From positions 26,576,501 through 26,640,500 of the forward strand of contig NC_079886.1 of NCBI RefSeq assembly GCF_029227915.1: a DNA stretch of 64,000 bases, written 5' to 3'. The position numbers and the translations under genes are program-made. Shown here piece after piece: positions 21,437 to 34,101 of this stretch; positions within the stretch are counted from its first letter, which is position 1, and each line of letters begins with the position of its first letter. The notes below the pieces were generated by a model that searched no databases, was not told the origin of the DNA, and saw nothing but the letters and a program-made list of their open reading frames with translations. Source of the DNA: Hydractinia symbiolongicarpus (lineage: Eukaryota > Cnidaria > Hydrozoa > Anthoathecata > Hydractiniidae).

Positions 21437-22258
21437 GTGAAAAAATAATTTAAAAAATCGTTCGGGAAATGAGTTTACTCCCAGTTTACATTCTTTGTAT
21501 ACATTCGACTATACGGGTCAAGCCCGGGATTTACGGCAAATCGCGGGTTTTCGTTCGCTGGCGATTAAACTCCTTTTATTCAGCGTCTCATCAAAAATGA
21601 AATCATTTTTAAAAACTACAAGTCTCATGCGTTTTAGTGGTGAAGAAATAATTTAAAAAATCGTTCGGGTAATGAGTTTACTCCCTGGGTACTTTCTTTG
21701 TATACTTTTGACTATACGGGCCGAGTCTGGGATTTACGGGAAATCGCGGGTTTTCGTTTGCCGGCGATTAAACTCCTTTTATTCAGCGTCTCATCAAAAA
21801 GGAAATCATTTTTGAAAACTACAAGTCTCATGCGTTTTAGTGGTGAAAAAATAATTTAAAAAATCGTTCGGGAAATGAGTTTACTCCCAGTTTACATTCT
21901 TTGTATACATTCGACTATACGGGTCAAGCCCGGGATTTACGGCAAATCGCGGGTTTTCGTTCGCTGGCGATTAAACTCCTTTTATTCAGCGTCTCATCAA
22001 AAATGAAATCATTTTTAAAAACTACAAGTCTCATGCGTTTTAGTGGTGAAGAAATAATTTAAAAAATCGTTCGGGTAATGAGTTTACTCCCTGGGTACTT
22101 TCTTTGTATACTTTTGACTATACGGGCTGAGTCTGGGATTTACGGGAAATCGCGGGTTTTCGTTTGCCGGCGATTAAACTCCTTTTATTCAGCGTCTCAT
22201 CAAAAAGGAAATTATTTTTGAAAACTACAAGTCTCATGCGTTTTAGTGGTGAAAAAAT
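21437..22258. repeat. 406-bp dimeric HOR, two copies
   Basis: Copies are about 21437-21842 and 21843-22258. The rare tttacattct repeats at 21485 and 21891, exactly 406 bp apart, and caaaaaggaaat recurs likewise. Differences seen are gggccgag against gggctgag and atcattt against attattt. Confidence 0.87.
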
Positions 22259-23835
22259 AATATAAAAAATCGTTCAAGAAATGAGTTTACTCCCTGGGTA
22301 CTTTCTTTGTATACATTCGACTATACGGGCCGATTCCGGGATATACAGGAAATCGCGGGTTTTCGTTTGCCGGCGATTAAACTCCTTTTATTTAGCGTAT
22401 CATCAAAAATGAAATCATTTCTGAAAACTACAACTCTCCTGCGTTTTAGTGGTGAAGAAATAATTTAAAAAATCATTCGGGAAATGAGTTTACTCCCTGG
22501 GTATTTTCTTTGTATACATTCGACTATCCGGCCAAGCCCGGGATTTACGGCAAATCGCGGGTTTTCGTTTGCCGGCGATTAAACTCCTTTTATTCAGCAA
22601 CTCATCAAAAATGAAATCATTTTTGAAAACTACAAGTCCCATGCGTCTTAGTGGTGAAAAAATAATTTAAAAAATGGTTCGGGAAATGAGTTTACTCCCT
22701 GGGTACTTTCTATGTATACATTCGACTATACGGACCAAGCCCGGGATTTACGGGAAATCGCGGGTTTTCGTTTGCCGGAGATTAAACTCCTTTTATTCAG
22801 CGTCTCATCAAAAATGAAATCATTTTTGAAAACTACAAGTCTCATGCGTTTTAGTGGTGAAAAAATAATATAAAAAATCGTTCAAGAAATGAGTTTACTC
22901 CCTGGGTACTTTCTTTGTATACATTCGAATATACGGGCCGATTCCGGGATATACAGGAAATCGCGGGTTTTCGTTTGCCGGCGATTAAACTCCTTTTATT
23001 TAGCGTATCATCAAAAATGAAATCATTTCTGAAAACTACAACTCTCCTGCGTTTTAGTGGTGAAGAAATAATTTAAAAAATCATTCGGGAAATGAGTTTA
23101 CTCCCTGGGTATTTTCTTTGTATACATTCGACTATCCGGCCAAGCCCGGGATTTACGGCAAATCGCGGGTTTTCGTTTGCCGGCGATTAAACTCCTTTTA
23201 TTCAGCAACTCATCAAAAATGAAATCATTTTTGAAAACTACAAGTCTCATGCGTTTTAGTGGTGAAGAAATAATTTAAAAAATCGTTCGGGAAATGAGTT
23301 TACTCCCTGGGTATTTTCTTTGTATACATTTGACTATACGGCCAAGCCCGGGATTTACGGGAAATCGCGGGTTTTCGTTTGCCGGCGATTAAACTCCTTT
23401 TATTCAGCGTCTCATCAAAAATGAAATCATTTTTAAAAACTACAAGTCTCATGCGTTTTAGTGGTGAAGAAATAATTTAAAAAATCGTTCGGGTAATGAG
23501 TTTACTCCCTGGGTACTTTCTTTGTATACTTTTGACTATACGGGCTGAGTCTGGGATTTACGGGAAATCGCGGGTTTTCGTTTGCCGGCGATTAAACTCC
23601 TTTTATTCAGCGTCTCATCAAAAAGGAAATTATTTTTGAAAACTACAAGTCCCATGCGTCTTAGTGGTGAAAAAATAATTTAAAAAATGGTTCGGGAAAT
23701 GAGTTTACTCCCTGGGTACTTTCTATGTATACATTCGACTATACGGACCAAGCCCGGGATTTACGGGAAATCGCGGGTTTTCGTTTGCCGGAGATTAAAC
23801 TCCTTTTATTCAGCGTCTCATCAAAAATGAAATCA
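22215..23835. repeat. 1621-bp octameric HOR, copy 1
   Basis: The tttagcgtatc mark occurs at 22391 and 22999 and again at 24012 and 24620, both pairs shifted by 1621 bp. The unit holds the gattccgggatatacagg monomer followed by a ctctcctgcg monomer and a cagcaactcatc monomer, this trio twice, plus other monomers. Confidence 0.9.
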
Positions 23836-25040
23836 TTTTTGAAAACTACAAGTCTCATGCGTTTTAGTGGTGAAAAAATAATATAAAAAATCGTTCAAGA
23901 AATGAGTTTACTCCCTGGGTACTTTCTTTGTATACATTCGACTATACGGGCCGATTCCGGGATATACAGGAAATCGCGGGTTTTCGTTTGCCGGCGATTA
24001 AACTCCTTTTATTTAGCGTATCATCAAAAATGAAATCATTTCTGAAAACTACAACTCTCCTGCGTTTTAGTGGTGAAGAAATAATTTAAAAAATCATTCG
24101 GGAAATGAGTTTACTCCCTGGGTATTTTCTTTGTATACATTCGACTATCCGGCCAAGCCCGGGATTTACGGTAAATCGCGGGTTTTCGTTTGCCGGCGAT
24201 TAAACTCCTTTTATTCAGCAACTCATCAAAAATGAAATCATTTTTGAAAACTACAAGTCCCATGCGTCTTAGTGGTGAAAAAATAATTTAAAAAATGGTT
24301 CGGGAAATGAGTTTACTCCCTGGGTACTTTCTATGTATACATTCGACTATACGGACCAAGCCCGGGATTTACGGGAAATCGCGGGTTTTCGTTTGCCGGA
24401 GATTAAACTCCTTTTATTCAGCGTCTCATCAAAAATGAAATCATTTCTGAAAACTACAAGTCTCATGCGTTTTAGTGGTGAAAAAATAATATAAAAAATC
24501 GTTCAAGAAATGAGTTTACTCCCTGGGTACTTTCTTTGTATACATTCGAATATACGGGCCGATTCCGGGATATACAGGAAATCGCGGGTTTTCGTTTGCC
24601 GGCGATTAAACTCCTTTTATTTAGCGTATCATCAAAAATGAAATCATTTCTGAAAACTACAACTCTCCTGCGTTTTAGTGGTGAAGAAATAATTTAAAAA
24701 ATCATTCGGGAAATGAGTTTACTCCCTGGGTATTTTCTTTGTATACATTCGACTATCCGGCCAAGCCCGGGATTTACGGCAAATCGCGGGTTTTCGTTTG
24801 CCGGCGATTAAACTCCTTTTATTCAGCAACTCATCAAAAATGAAATCATTTTTGAAAACTACAAGTCTCATGCGTTTTAGTGGTGAAGAAATAATTTAAA
24901 AAATCGTTCGGGAAATGAGTTTACTCCCTGGGTATTTTCTTTGTATACATTTGACTATACGGCCAAGCCCGGGATTTACGGGAAATCGCGGGTTTTCGTT
25001 TGCCGGCGATTAAACTCCTTTTATTCAGCGTCTCATCAAA
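23836..25040. repeat. 1621-bp octameric HOR, copy 2 (incomplete)
   Basis: Follows copy 1 closely to about 25040, where it switches to the taatttaaagaatccttcgg monomer. About 1.2 kb of the 1621-bp unit is present. Confidence 0.88.
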
Positions 25041-26095
25041 AACGAAATCATTTTTGAAAACTACAAGTCTCATGCGTTTTAGTGGTGAAAAATAATTTAA
25101 AGAATCCTTCGGGAAATGAGTTTACTCCCGGGGTACTTTCTTTGTATACTTTTGACTATACGGGCCGAGTCCGGCATTTACGGGAAATTGCGGGTTTTCG
25201 TTTGCCGGCTATTAAACTCCTTTTATTCTGCGTCTCATCAAAAATGAAATCGTTTTTGAAAACTACAAGTCTCATGCGTTTTAGTGGTGAAAAATAATTT
25301 AAAGAATCCTTCGGGAAATGAGTTTACTCCCGGGGTACTTTCTTTGTATACTTTTGACTATACGGGCCGATTCCGGGATATACAGGAAATCGCGGGTTTT
25401 CGTTTGCCGGCGATTAAACTCCTTTTATTTAGCGTATCATCAAAAATGAAATCATTTCTGAAAACTACAACTCTCCTGCGTTTTAGTGGTGAAGAAATAA
25501 TTTAAAAAATCATTCGGGAAATGAGTTTACTCCCTGGGTATTTTCTTTGTATACATTCGACTATCCGGCTAAGCCCGGGATTTACGGCAAATCGCGGGTT
25601 TTCGTTTGCCGGCGATTAAACTCCTTTTATTCAGCAACTCATCAAAAATGAAATCATTTTTGAAAACTACAAGTCTCATGCGTTTTAGTGGTGAAGAAAT
25701 AATTTAAAAAATCGTTCGGGAAATGAGTTTACTCCCTGGGTATTTTCTTTGTATACATTTGACTATACGGCCAAGCCCGGGATTTACGGGAAATCGCGGG
25801 TTTTCGTTTGCCGGCGATTAAACTCCTTTTATTCAGCGTCTCATCAAAAACGAAATCATTTTTGAAAACTACAAGTCTCATGCGTTTTAGTGGTGAAAAA
25901 TAATTTAAAGAATCCTTCGGGAAATGAGTTTACTCCGGGGTACTTTCTTTGTATACTTTTGACTATACGGGCCGAGTCCGGCATTTACGGGAAATTGCGG
26001 GTTTTCGTTTGCCGGCGATTAAACTCCTTTTATTCTGCGTCTCATCAAAAATGAAATCGTTTTTGAAAACTACAAGTCTTATGCGTTTTAGTGGT
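24554..26095. repeat. 808-bp tetrameric HOR, two copies
   Basis: Copies are about 24554-25361 and 25362-26095, with the tttagcgtatc mark at 24620 and 25428. The cccggggtac monomer is present twice in tandem at the join (about 25101 and 25303). Its third appearance near 25934 has lost two bases (ctccggggtac). Copy 1 overlaps the end of the 1621-bp unit. Confidence 0.85.
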
Positions 26096-26284
26096 AAAAA
26101 TTTCGTTCGGGAAATGAGTTTACTCCCAGTTTAATTTGTTTGTATACATTTGACTATACGGGTCAGGCCCGGGATTTACGGCAAATTGCGTGTTTTCGTT
26201 TGCCGGCGATTAAACTCCTTTTATTCAGCGTCTCATCAAAAACGAAATCATTTTTGAAAACTACAAGTCTCATGCGTTTTAGTG
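26096..26284. repeat. Linking monomer with 12-bp deletion
   Basis: The A/T run is shortened to ggtaaaaatttcgttcggg, followed by the gtcaggcccggg monomer with gcgtgttttcg. This pair recurs with the other 12-bp-deleted monomers. The stretch joins the 808-bp unit to the 2027-bp decamer. Confidence 0.82.
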
Positions 26285-28311
26285 GTGAAAAAATAATTTA
26301 AAAAATCGTTCGGGAAATGAGTTTACTCCCAGTTTACTTTCTTTGTATACATTCGACTATACCGGTCAACCCCGGGATTTACGGCAAATCGCGGGTTTTC
26401 GTTCGCTGGCGATTAAACTCCTTTTATTCAGCGTCTCATCAAAAATAAAATCATTTTTAAAAACTACAAGTCTCATGCGTTTTAGTGGTGAAGAAATAAT
26501 TTAAAAAATCGTTCGGGTAATGAGTTTACTCTCTGGGTACTTTCTTTGTATACTTTTGACTATACGGGCCGAGTCCGGGATTTACGGGAAATCGCGGGTT
26601 TTCGTTTGCCGGCGATTAAACTCCTTTTATTCAGCGTCTCATAAAAAATGAAATCATTTTTGAAAACTACAAGTCACATGCGTCTTAGTGGTGAAAAAAT
26701 AATTTAAAAAATCGTTCGGCAAATGAGTTTACTCCCTGGGTGTTTTCTTTGTATACTTTCGACTATACAGCCAAGCCCGGGATTTACGGGAAATCGCGGG
26801 TTTTCGTTTGCCGGCGATTAAACTCCCTTTATTCAGGGTCTCATCAAAAACGAAATCATTTTTGAAAACTACAAGTCTCTTGCGTTTTAGTGGGGAAAAA
26901 TAATTTAAAGAATCCTTCGGGAAATGAGTTTACTCCCTGGGTACTTTCTTTGTATACTTTTGACTATACGGGCCGAGTCCGGGATTTACGGGAAATTGCG
27001 GGTTTTCGTTTGCCGGCGATTAAACTCCTTTTATTCTGCGTCTCATCAAAAATGAAATCGTTTTTGAAAACTACATGTCTTATGCGTTTTAGTGGTAAAA
27101 AATTAATTTAAAAAATCGTTCGGGAAATGAGTTTACTCCCAGTTTACTTTCTTTGTATACACTCGACTATACGGGTCAAGCCCGGGATTTACGGCAAATC
27201 GCGGGTTTTCGTTCGCTGGCGATTAAACTCCTTTTATTCAGCGTCTCATCAAAAATGAAATCATTTTTGAAAACTACAAGTCTCGTGCGTCTTAGTGGTG
27301 AAGAAATAATTTAAAAAATCGTTCGGGAAATGAGTTTACTCCCTGGGTAATTTCTTTGTATACATTCGACTATACGGCCAAGCCCGGGATTTACGGGAAA
27401 TCGCGGGTTTTCGTTTGCCGGCGATTAAACTCCTTTTATTCAGCGTCTCATCAAAAATGAAATCATTTTTGAAAACTACAAGTCTCGTGCGTCTTAGTGG
27501 TGAAGAAATAATTTAAAGAATCGTTCGGGAAATGAGTTTACTCCCTGGGTACTTTCTTTGTATACTTTTGACTATACGGGCCGAGTCTGGGATTTACGGG
27601 AAATCGCGGGTTTTCGTTTGCCGGCGATTAAACTCCTTTTATTCAGCGTCTCATAAAAAATGAAATCATTTTTGAAAACTACAAGTCTCGTGCGTCTTAG
27701 TGGTGAAAAAATAATTTAAAGAATCGTTCGGGAAATGAGTTTACTCCCTGGGTACTTTCTTTGTATACTTTTGACTATACGGGCCGAGTCTGGGATTTAC
27801 GGGAAATCGCGGGTTTTCGATTGCCGGCGAGAAAACTCCTTTTATTCAGCGTCTCATTAAAAATGAAATCGTTTTTGAAAACTACAAGTCTTATGCGTTT
27901 TAGTGGTAAAAAATTAATTTAAAAAATCGTTCGGGAAATGAGTTTACTCACAGTTTACTTTCTTTGTATATATTTGACTATACGGGTCAAGCCCGGGATT
28001 TACGGGAAATCGCGGGTTTTCGTTTGCCGGCGATTAAACTTCTTTTATTCAGCGTCTCATCGAAAATAAAATCATTTTTGAAAAGTACAAGTCTCATGCG
28101 TTTTAGTGGTAAAATTATAATTTAAAGATTCGTTCGGGAAATGAGTTTACTCCCTGCGTACGTTCTTTGTATACTTTTGACTATACGGGCCGGGTCCGGG
28201 ATTTACGGGAAATCGCGGGTTTTCGTTTGCCGGAGATTAAACTCCTTTTATTCAGCGTCTCATCAAAAATGAAATCATTTTTAAAAACTACAAGTCTCAT
28301 GCGTTTTAGTA
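26285..28311. repeat. 2027-bp decameric HOR, copy 1
   Basis: Ten monomers. Private marks include ccggtcaaccccggg (26362), ctctgggtac, actatacagccaag, gtctcttgcgttttagtgggg, ctacatgtcttatg, gtatacactcgac, cgattgccggcgagaaaac and ggtaaaattataattt. All recur at +2027 and +4054. Confidence 0.94.
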
Positions 28312-30338
28312 GTGAAAAAATAATTTAAAAAATCGTTCGGGAAATGAGTTTACTCCCAGTTTACTTTCTTTGTATACATTCGACTATACCGGTCAACCCC
28401 GGGATTTACGGCAAATCGCGGGTTTTCGTTCGCTGGCGATTAAACTCCTTTTATTCAGCGTCTCATCAAAAATAAAATCATTTTTAAAAACTACAAGTCT
28501 CATGCGTTTTAGTGGTGAAGAAATAATTTAAAAAATCGTTCGGGTAATGAGTTTACTCTCTGGGTACTTTCTTTGTATACTTTTGACTATACGGGCCGAG
28601 TCCGGGATTTACGGGAAATCGCGGGTTTTCGTTTGCCGGCGATTAAACTCCTTTTATTCAGCGTCTCATAAAAAATGAAATCATTTTTGAAAACTACAAG
28701 TCACATGCGTCTTAGTGGTGAAAAAATAATTTAAAAAATCGTTCGGCAAATGAGTTTACTCCCTGGGTGTTTTCTTTGTATACTTTCGACTATACAGCCA
28801 AGCCCGGGATTTACGGGAAATCGCGGGTTTTCGTTTGCCGGCGATTAAACTCCCTTTATTCAGGGTCTCATCAAAAACGAAATCATTTTTGAAAACTACA
28901 AGTCTCTTGCGTTTTAGTGGGGAAAAATAATTTAAAGAATCCTTCGGGAAATGAGTTTACTCCCTGGGTACTTTCTTTGTATACTTTTGACTATACGGGC
29001 CGAGTCCGGGATTTACGGGAAATTGCGGGTTTTCGTTTGCCGGCGATTAAACTCCTTTTATTCTGCGTCTCATCAAAAATGAAATCGTTTTTGAAAACTA
29101 CATGTCTTATGCGTTTTAGTGGTAAAAAATTAATTTAAAAAATCGTTCGGGAAATGAGTTTACTCCCAGTTTACTTTCTTTGTATACACTCGACTATACG
29201 GGTCAAGCCCGGGATTTACGGCAAATCGCGGGTTTTCGTTCGCTGGCGATTAAACTCCTTTTATTCAGCGTCTCATCAAAAATGAAATCATTTTTGAAAA
29301 CTACAAGTCTCGTGCGTCTTAGTGGTGAAGAAATAATTTAAAAAATCGTTCGGGAAATGAGTTTACTCCCTGGGTAATTTCTTTGTATACATTCGACTAT
29401 ACGGCCAAGCCCGGGATTTACGGGAAATCGCGGGTTTTCGTTTGCCGGCGATTAAACTCCTTTTATTCAGCGTCTCATCAAAAATGAAATCATTTTTGAA
29501 AACTACAAGTCTCGTGCGTCTTAGTGGTGAAGAAATAATTTAAAGAATCGTTCGGGAAATGAGTTTACTCCCTGGGTACTTTCTTTGTATACTTTTGACT
29601 ATACGGGCCGAGTCTGGGATTTACGGGAAATCGCGGGTTTTCGTTTGCCGGCGATTAAACTCCTTTTATTCAGCGTCTCATAAAAAATGAAATCATTTTT
29701 GAAAACTACAAGTCTCGTGCGTCTTAGTGGTGAAAAAATAATTTAAAGAATCGTTCGGGAAATGAGTTTACTCCCTGGGTACTTTCTTTGTATACTTTTG
29801 ACTATACGGGCCGAGTCTGGGATTTACGGGAAATCGCGGGTTTTCGATTGCCGGCGAGAAAACTCCTTTTATTCAGCGTCTCATTAAAAATGAAATCGTT
29901 TTTGAAAACTACAAGTCTTATGCGTTTTAGTGGTAAAAAATTAATTTAAAAAATCGTTCGGGAAATGAGTTTACTCACAGTTTACTTTCTTTGTATATAT
30001 TTGACTATACGGGTCAAGCCCGGGATTTACGGGAAATCGCGGGTTTTCGTTTGCCGGCGATTAAACTTCTTTTATTCAGCGTCTCATCGAAAATAAAATC
30101 ATTTTTGAAAAGTACAAGTCTCATGCGTTTTAGTGGTAAAATTATAATTTAAAGATTCGTTCGGGAAATGAGTTTACTCCCTGCGTACGTTCTTTGTATA
30201 CTTTTGACTATACGGGCCGGGTCCGGGATTTACGGGAAATCGCGGGTTTTCGTTTGCCGGAGATTAAACTCCTTTTATTCAGCGTCTCATCAAAAATGAA
30301 ATCATTTTTAAAAACTACAAGTCTCATGCGTTTTAGTA
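28312..30338. repeat. 2027-bp decameric HOR, copy 2
   Basis: Landmark ggtcaac at 28391 against 26364 gives exactly 2027 bp. All the private marks listed for copy 1 are present, and I found no base difference in the stretches I compared. Confidence 0.94.
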
Positions 30339-32390
30339 GTGAAAAAATAATTTAAAAAATCGTTCGGGAAATGAGTTTACTCCCAGTTTACTTTCTTTGT
30401 ATACATTCGACTATACCGGTCAACCCCGGGATTTACGGCAAATCGCGGGTTTTCGTTCGCTGGCGATTAAACTCCTTTTATTCAGCGTCTCATCAAAAAT
30501 AAAATCATTTTTAAAAACTACAAGTCTCATGCGTTTTAGTGGTGAAGAAATAATTTAAAAAATCGTTCGGGTAATGAGTTTACTCTCTGGGTACTTTCTT
30601 TGTATACTTTTGACTATACGGGCCGAGTCCGGGATTTACGGGAAATCGCGGGTTTTCGTTTGCCGGCGATTAAACTCCTTTTATTCAGCGTCTCATAAAA
30701 AATGAAATCATTTTTGAAAACTACAAGTCACATGCGTCTTAGTGGTGAAAAAATAATTTAAAAAATCGTTCGGCAAATGAGTTTACTCCCTGGGTGTTTT
30801 CTTTGTATACTTTCGACTATACAGCCAAGCCCGGGATTTACGGGAAATCGCGGGTTTTCGTTTGCCGGCGATTAAACTCCCTTTATTCAGGGTCTCATCA
30901 AAAACGAAATCATTTTTGAAAACTACAAGTCTCTTGCGTTTTAGTGGGGAAAAATAATTTAAAGAATCCTTCGGGAAATGAGTTTACTCCCTGGGTACTT
31001 TCTTTGTATACTTTTGACTATACGGGCCGAGTCCGGGATTTACGGGAAATTGCGGGTTTTCGTTTGCCGGCGATTAAACTCCTTTTATTCTGCGTCTCAT
31101 CAAAAATGAAATCGTTTTTGAAAACTACATGTCTTATGCGTTTTAGTGGTAAAAAATTAATTTAAAAAATCGTTCGGGAAATGAGTTTACTCCCAGTTTA
31201 CTTTCTTTGTATACACTCGACTATACGGGTCAAGCCCGGGATTTACGGCAAATCGCGGGTTTTCGTTCGCTGGCGATTAAACTCCTTTTATTCAGCGTCT
31301 CATCAAAAATGAAATCATTTTTGAAAACTACAAGTCTCGTGCGTCTTAGTGGTGAAGAAATAATTTAAAAAATCGTTCGGGAAATGAGTTTACTCCCTGG
31401 GTAATTTCTTTGTATACATTCGACTATACGGCCAAGCCCGGGATTTACGGGAAATCGCGGGTTTTCGTTTGCCGGCGATTAAACTCCTTTTATTCAGCGT
31501 CTCATCAAAAATGAAATCATTTTTGAAAACTACAAGTCTCGTGCGTCTTAGTGGTGAAGAAATAATTTAAAGAATCGTTCGGGAAATGAGTTTACTCCCT
31601 GGGTACTTTCTTTGTATACTTTTGACTATACGGGCCGAGTCTGGGATTTACGGGAAATCGCGGGTTTTCGTTTGCCGGCGATTAAACTCCTTTTATTCAG
31701 CGTCTCATAAAAAATGAAATCATTTTTGAAAACTACAAGTCTCGTGCGTCTTAGTGGTGAAAAAATAATTTAAAGAATCGTTCGGGAAATGAGTTTACTC
31801 CCTGGGTACTTTCTTTGTATACTTTTGACTATACGGGCCGAGTCTGGGATTTACGGGAAATCGCGGGTTTTCGATTGCCGGCGAGAAAACTCCTTTTATT
31901 CAGCGTCTCATTAAAAATGAAATCGTTTTTGAAAACTACAAGTCTTATGCGTTTTAGTGGTAAAAAATTAATTTAAAAAATCGTTCGGGAAATGAGTTTA
32001 CTCACAGTTTACTTTCTTTGTATATATTTGACTATACGGGTCAAGCCCGGGATTTACGGGAAATCGCGGGTTTTCGTTTGCCGGCGATTAAACTTCTTTT
32101 ATTCAGCGTCTCATCGAAAATAAAATCATTTTTGAAAAGTACAAGTCTCATGCGTTTTAGTGGTAAAATTATAATTTAAAGATTCGTTCGGGAAATGAGT
32201 TTACTCCCTGCGTACGTTCTTTGTATACTTTTGACTATACGGGCCGGGTCCGGGATTTACGGGAAATCGCGGGTTTTCGTTTGCCGGAGATTAAACTCCT
32301 TTTATTCAGCGTCTCATCAAAAATGAAATCATTTTTAAAAACTACAAGTCTCATGCGTTTTAGTAGTGAAAAAATAATTTAAAAAATCGT
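30339..32390. repeat. 2027-bp decameric HOR, copy 3
   Basis: Third copy with the same private marks. The match continues to about 32390, where copies 1 and 2 read cgttcggg but this one reads cgttcaag, the exit point from the decamer. Three such similar copies indicate very recent amplification or an assembly effect. Confidence 0.94.
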
Positions 32391-32507
32391 TCAAGAAATG
32401 AGTTTACTCCCTGGCTACTTTCTTTGTATACATTCGACTATACGGGCCGATTCCGGGATATACAGGAAATCGCGGGTTTTCGTTTGCCGGCGATTAAACT
32501 CCTTTTA
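32391..32507. repeat. Linking monomer portion
   Basis: Part of a gattccgggatatacagg monomer that leads from the decamer into the 797-bp duplication. No other content is seen. Confidence 0.8.
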
Positions 32508-33304
32508 TTTAGCGTATGATCAAAAATGAAATCATTTTTGAAAACTACAACTCTCCTGCGTTTTAGTGGTGAAGAAATAATTTAAAAAATCATTCGGGAA
32601 ATGAGTTTACTCCCTGGGTATTTTCTTTGTATACATTCGACTATCCGGCCAAGCCCGGGATTTACGGCAAATCGCGGGTTTTCGTTTGCCGGCGATTAAA
32701 CTCCTTTTATTCAGCAACTCATCAAAAATGAAATCATTTTTGAAAACTACAAGTCTCATGCGTTTTAGTGGTGAAGAAATAATTTAAAAAATCGTTCGGG
32801 AAATGAGTTTACTCCCTGGGTATTTTCTTTGTATACATTTGACTATACGGCCAAGCCCGGGATTTACGGGAAATCGCGGGTTTTCGTTTGCCGGCGATTA
32901 AACTCCTTTTATTCAGCGTGTCATCAAAAACGAAATCATTTTTGAAAACTACAAGTCTCATGCGTTTTAGTGGTGAAAAATAATTTAAAGAATCCTTCGG
33001 GAAATGAGTTTACTCCCTGGGTACTTTCTTTGTATACTTTTGACTATACGGGCCGAGTCTGGGATTTACGGGAAATTGCGGGTTTTCGTTTGCCGGCGAT
33101 TAAACTCATTTTATTCTGCGTCTCATCAAAAATGAAATCGTTTTTGAAAACTACAAGTCTTATGCGTTTTAGTGGTAAAAAATTCGTTCGGGAAATGAGT
33201 TTACTCCCAGTTTACTTTCTTTGTATACATTTGACTATACGGGTCAGGCCCGGGATTTACGGCAAATTGCGTGTTTTCGTTTGCCGGCGATTAAACTCCT
33301 TTTA
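32508..33304. repeat. 797-bp tetrameric HOR, copy 1
   Basis: Three 202-bp monomers plus one 191-bp monomer (12-bp deletion near 33180) give 797 bp. The tttagcgtatgatc mark is at 32508 and 33305. The left flank is a gattccgggatatacagg monomer. The same mark in copy 2 is preceded by the gtcaggcccggg monomer with gcgtgtttt. The exchange point therefore lies in the shared tract ttttcgtttgccggcgatt to ccttttatt. Confidence 0.92.
33174..33191. repeat. Junction of the 191-bp monomer (12-bp deletion)
   Basis: ggtaaaaaattcgttcggg replaces the usual longer A/T run, a loss of 12 bp. Equivalent junctions lie near 33980, 38829, 44894, 50558, 58011 and 61631, with a close relative near 26101. In every case the next monomer is the gtcaggcccggg type. 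The loss removes an in-frame stop, which explains the longest accidental open frames (118-137 codons) at these places. Confidence 0.92.
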
Positions 33305-34101
33305 TTTAGCGTATGATCAAAAATGAAATCATTTTTGAAAACTACAACTCTCCTGCGTTTTAGTGGTGAAGAAATAATTTAAAAAATCATTCGGGAAATG
33401 AGTTTACTCCCTGGGTATTTTCTTTGTATACATTCGACTATCCGGCCAAGCCCGGGATTTACGGCAAATCGCGGGTTTTCGTTTGCCGGCGATTAAACTC
33501 CTTTTATTCAGCAACTCATCAAAAATGAAATCATTTTTGAAAACTACAAGTCTCATGCGTTTTAGTGGTGAAGAAATAATTTAAAAAATCGTTCGGGAAA
33601 TGAGTTTACTCCCTGGGTATTTTCTTTGTATACATTTGACTATACGGCCAAGCCCGGGATTTACGGGAAATCGCGGGTTTTCGTTTGCCGGCGATTAAAC
33701 TCCTTTTATTCAGCGTGTCATCAAAAACGAAATCATTTTTGAAAACTACAAGTCTCATGCGTTTTAGTGGTGAAAAATAATTTAAAGAATCCTTCGGGAA
33801 ATGAGTTTACTCCCTGGGTACTTTCTTTGTATACTTTTGACTATACGGGCCGAGTCTGGGATTTACGGGAAATTGCGGGTTTTCGTTTGCCGGCGATTAA
33901 ACTCATTTTATTCTGCGTCTCATCAAAAATGAAATCGTTTTTGAAAACTACAAGTCTTATGCGTTTTAGTGGTAAAAAATTCGTTCGGGAAATGAGTTTA
34001 CTCCCAGTTTACTTTCTTTGTATACATTTGACTATACGGGTCAGGCCCGGGATTTACGGCAAATTGCGTGTTTTCGTTTGCCGGCGATTAAACTCCTTTT
34101 A
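33305..34101. repeat. 797-bp tetrameric HOR, copy 2
   Basis: Exact-length second copy. It ends at about 34101, where cagcgtctcatc follows instead of tagcgtatgatc. Confidence 0.92.
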
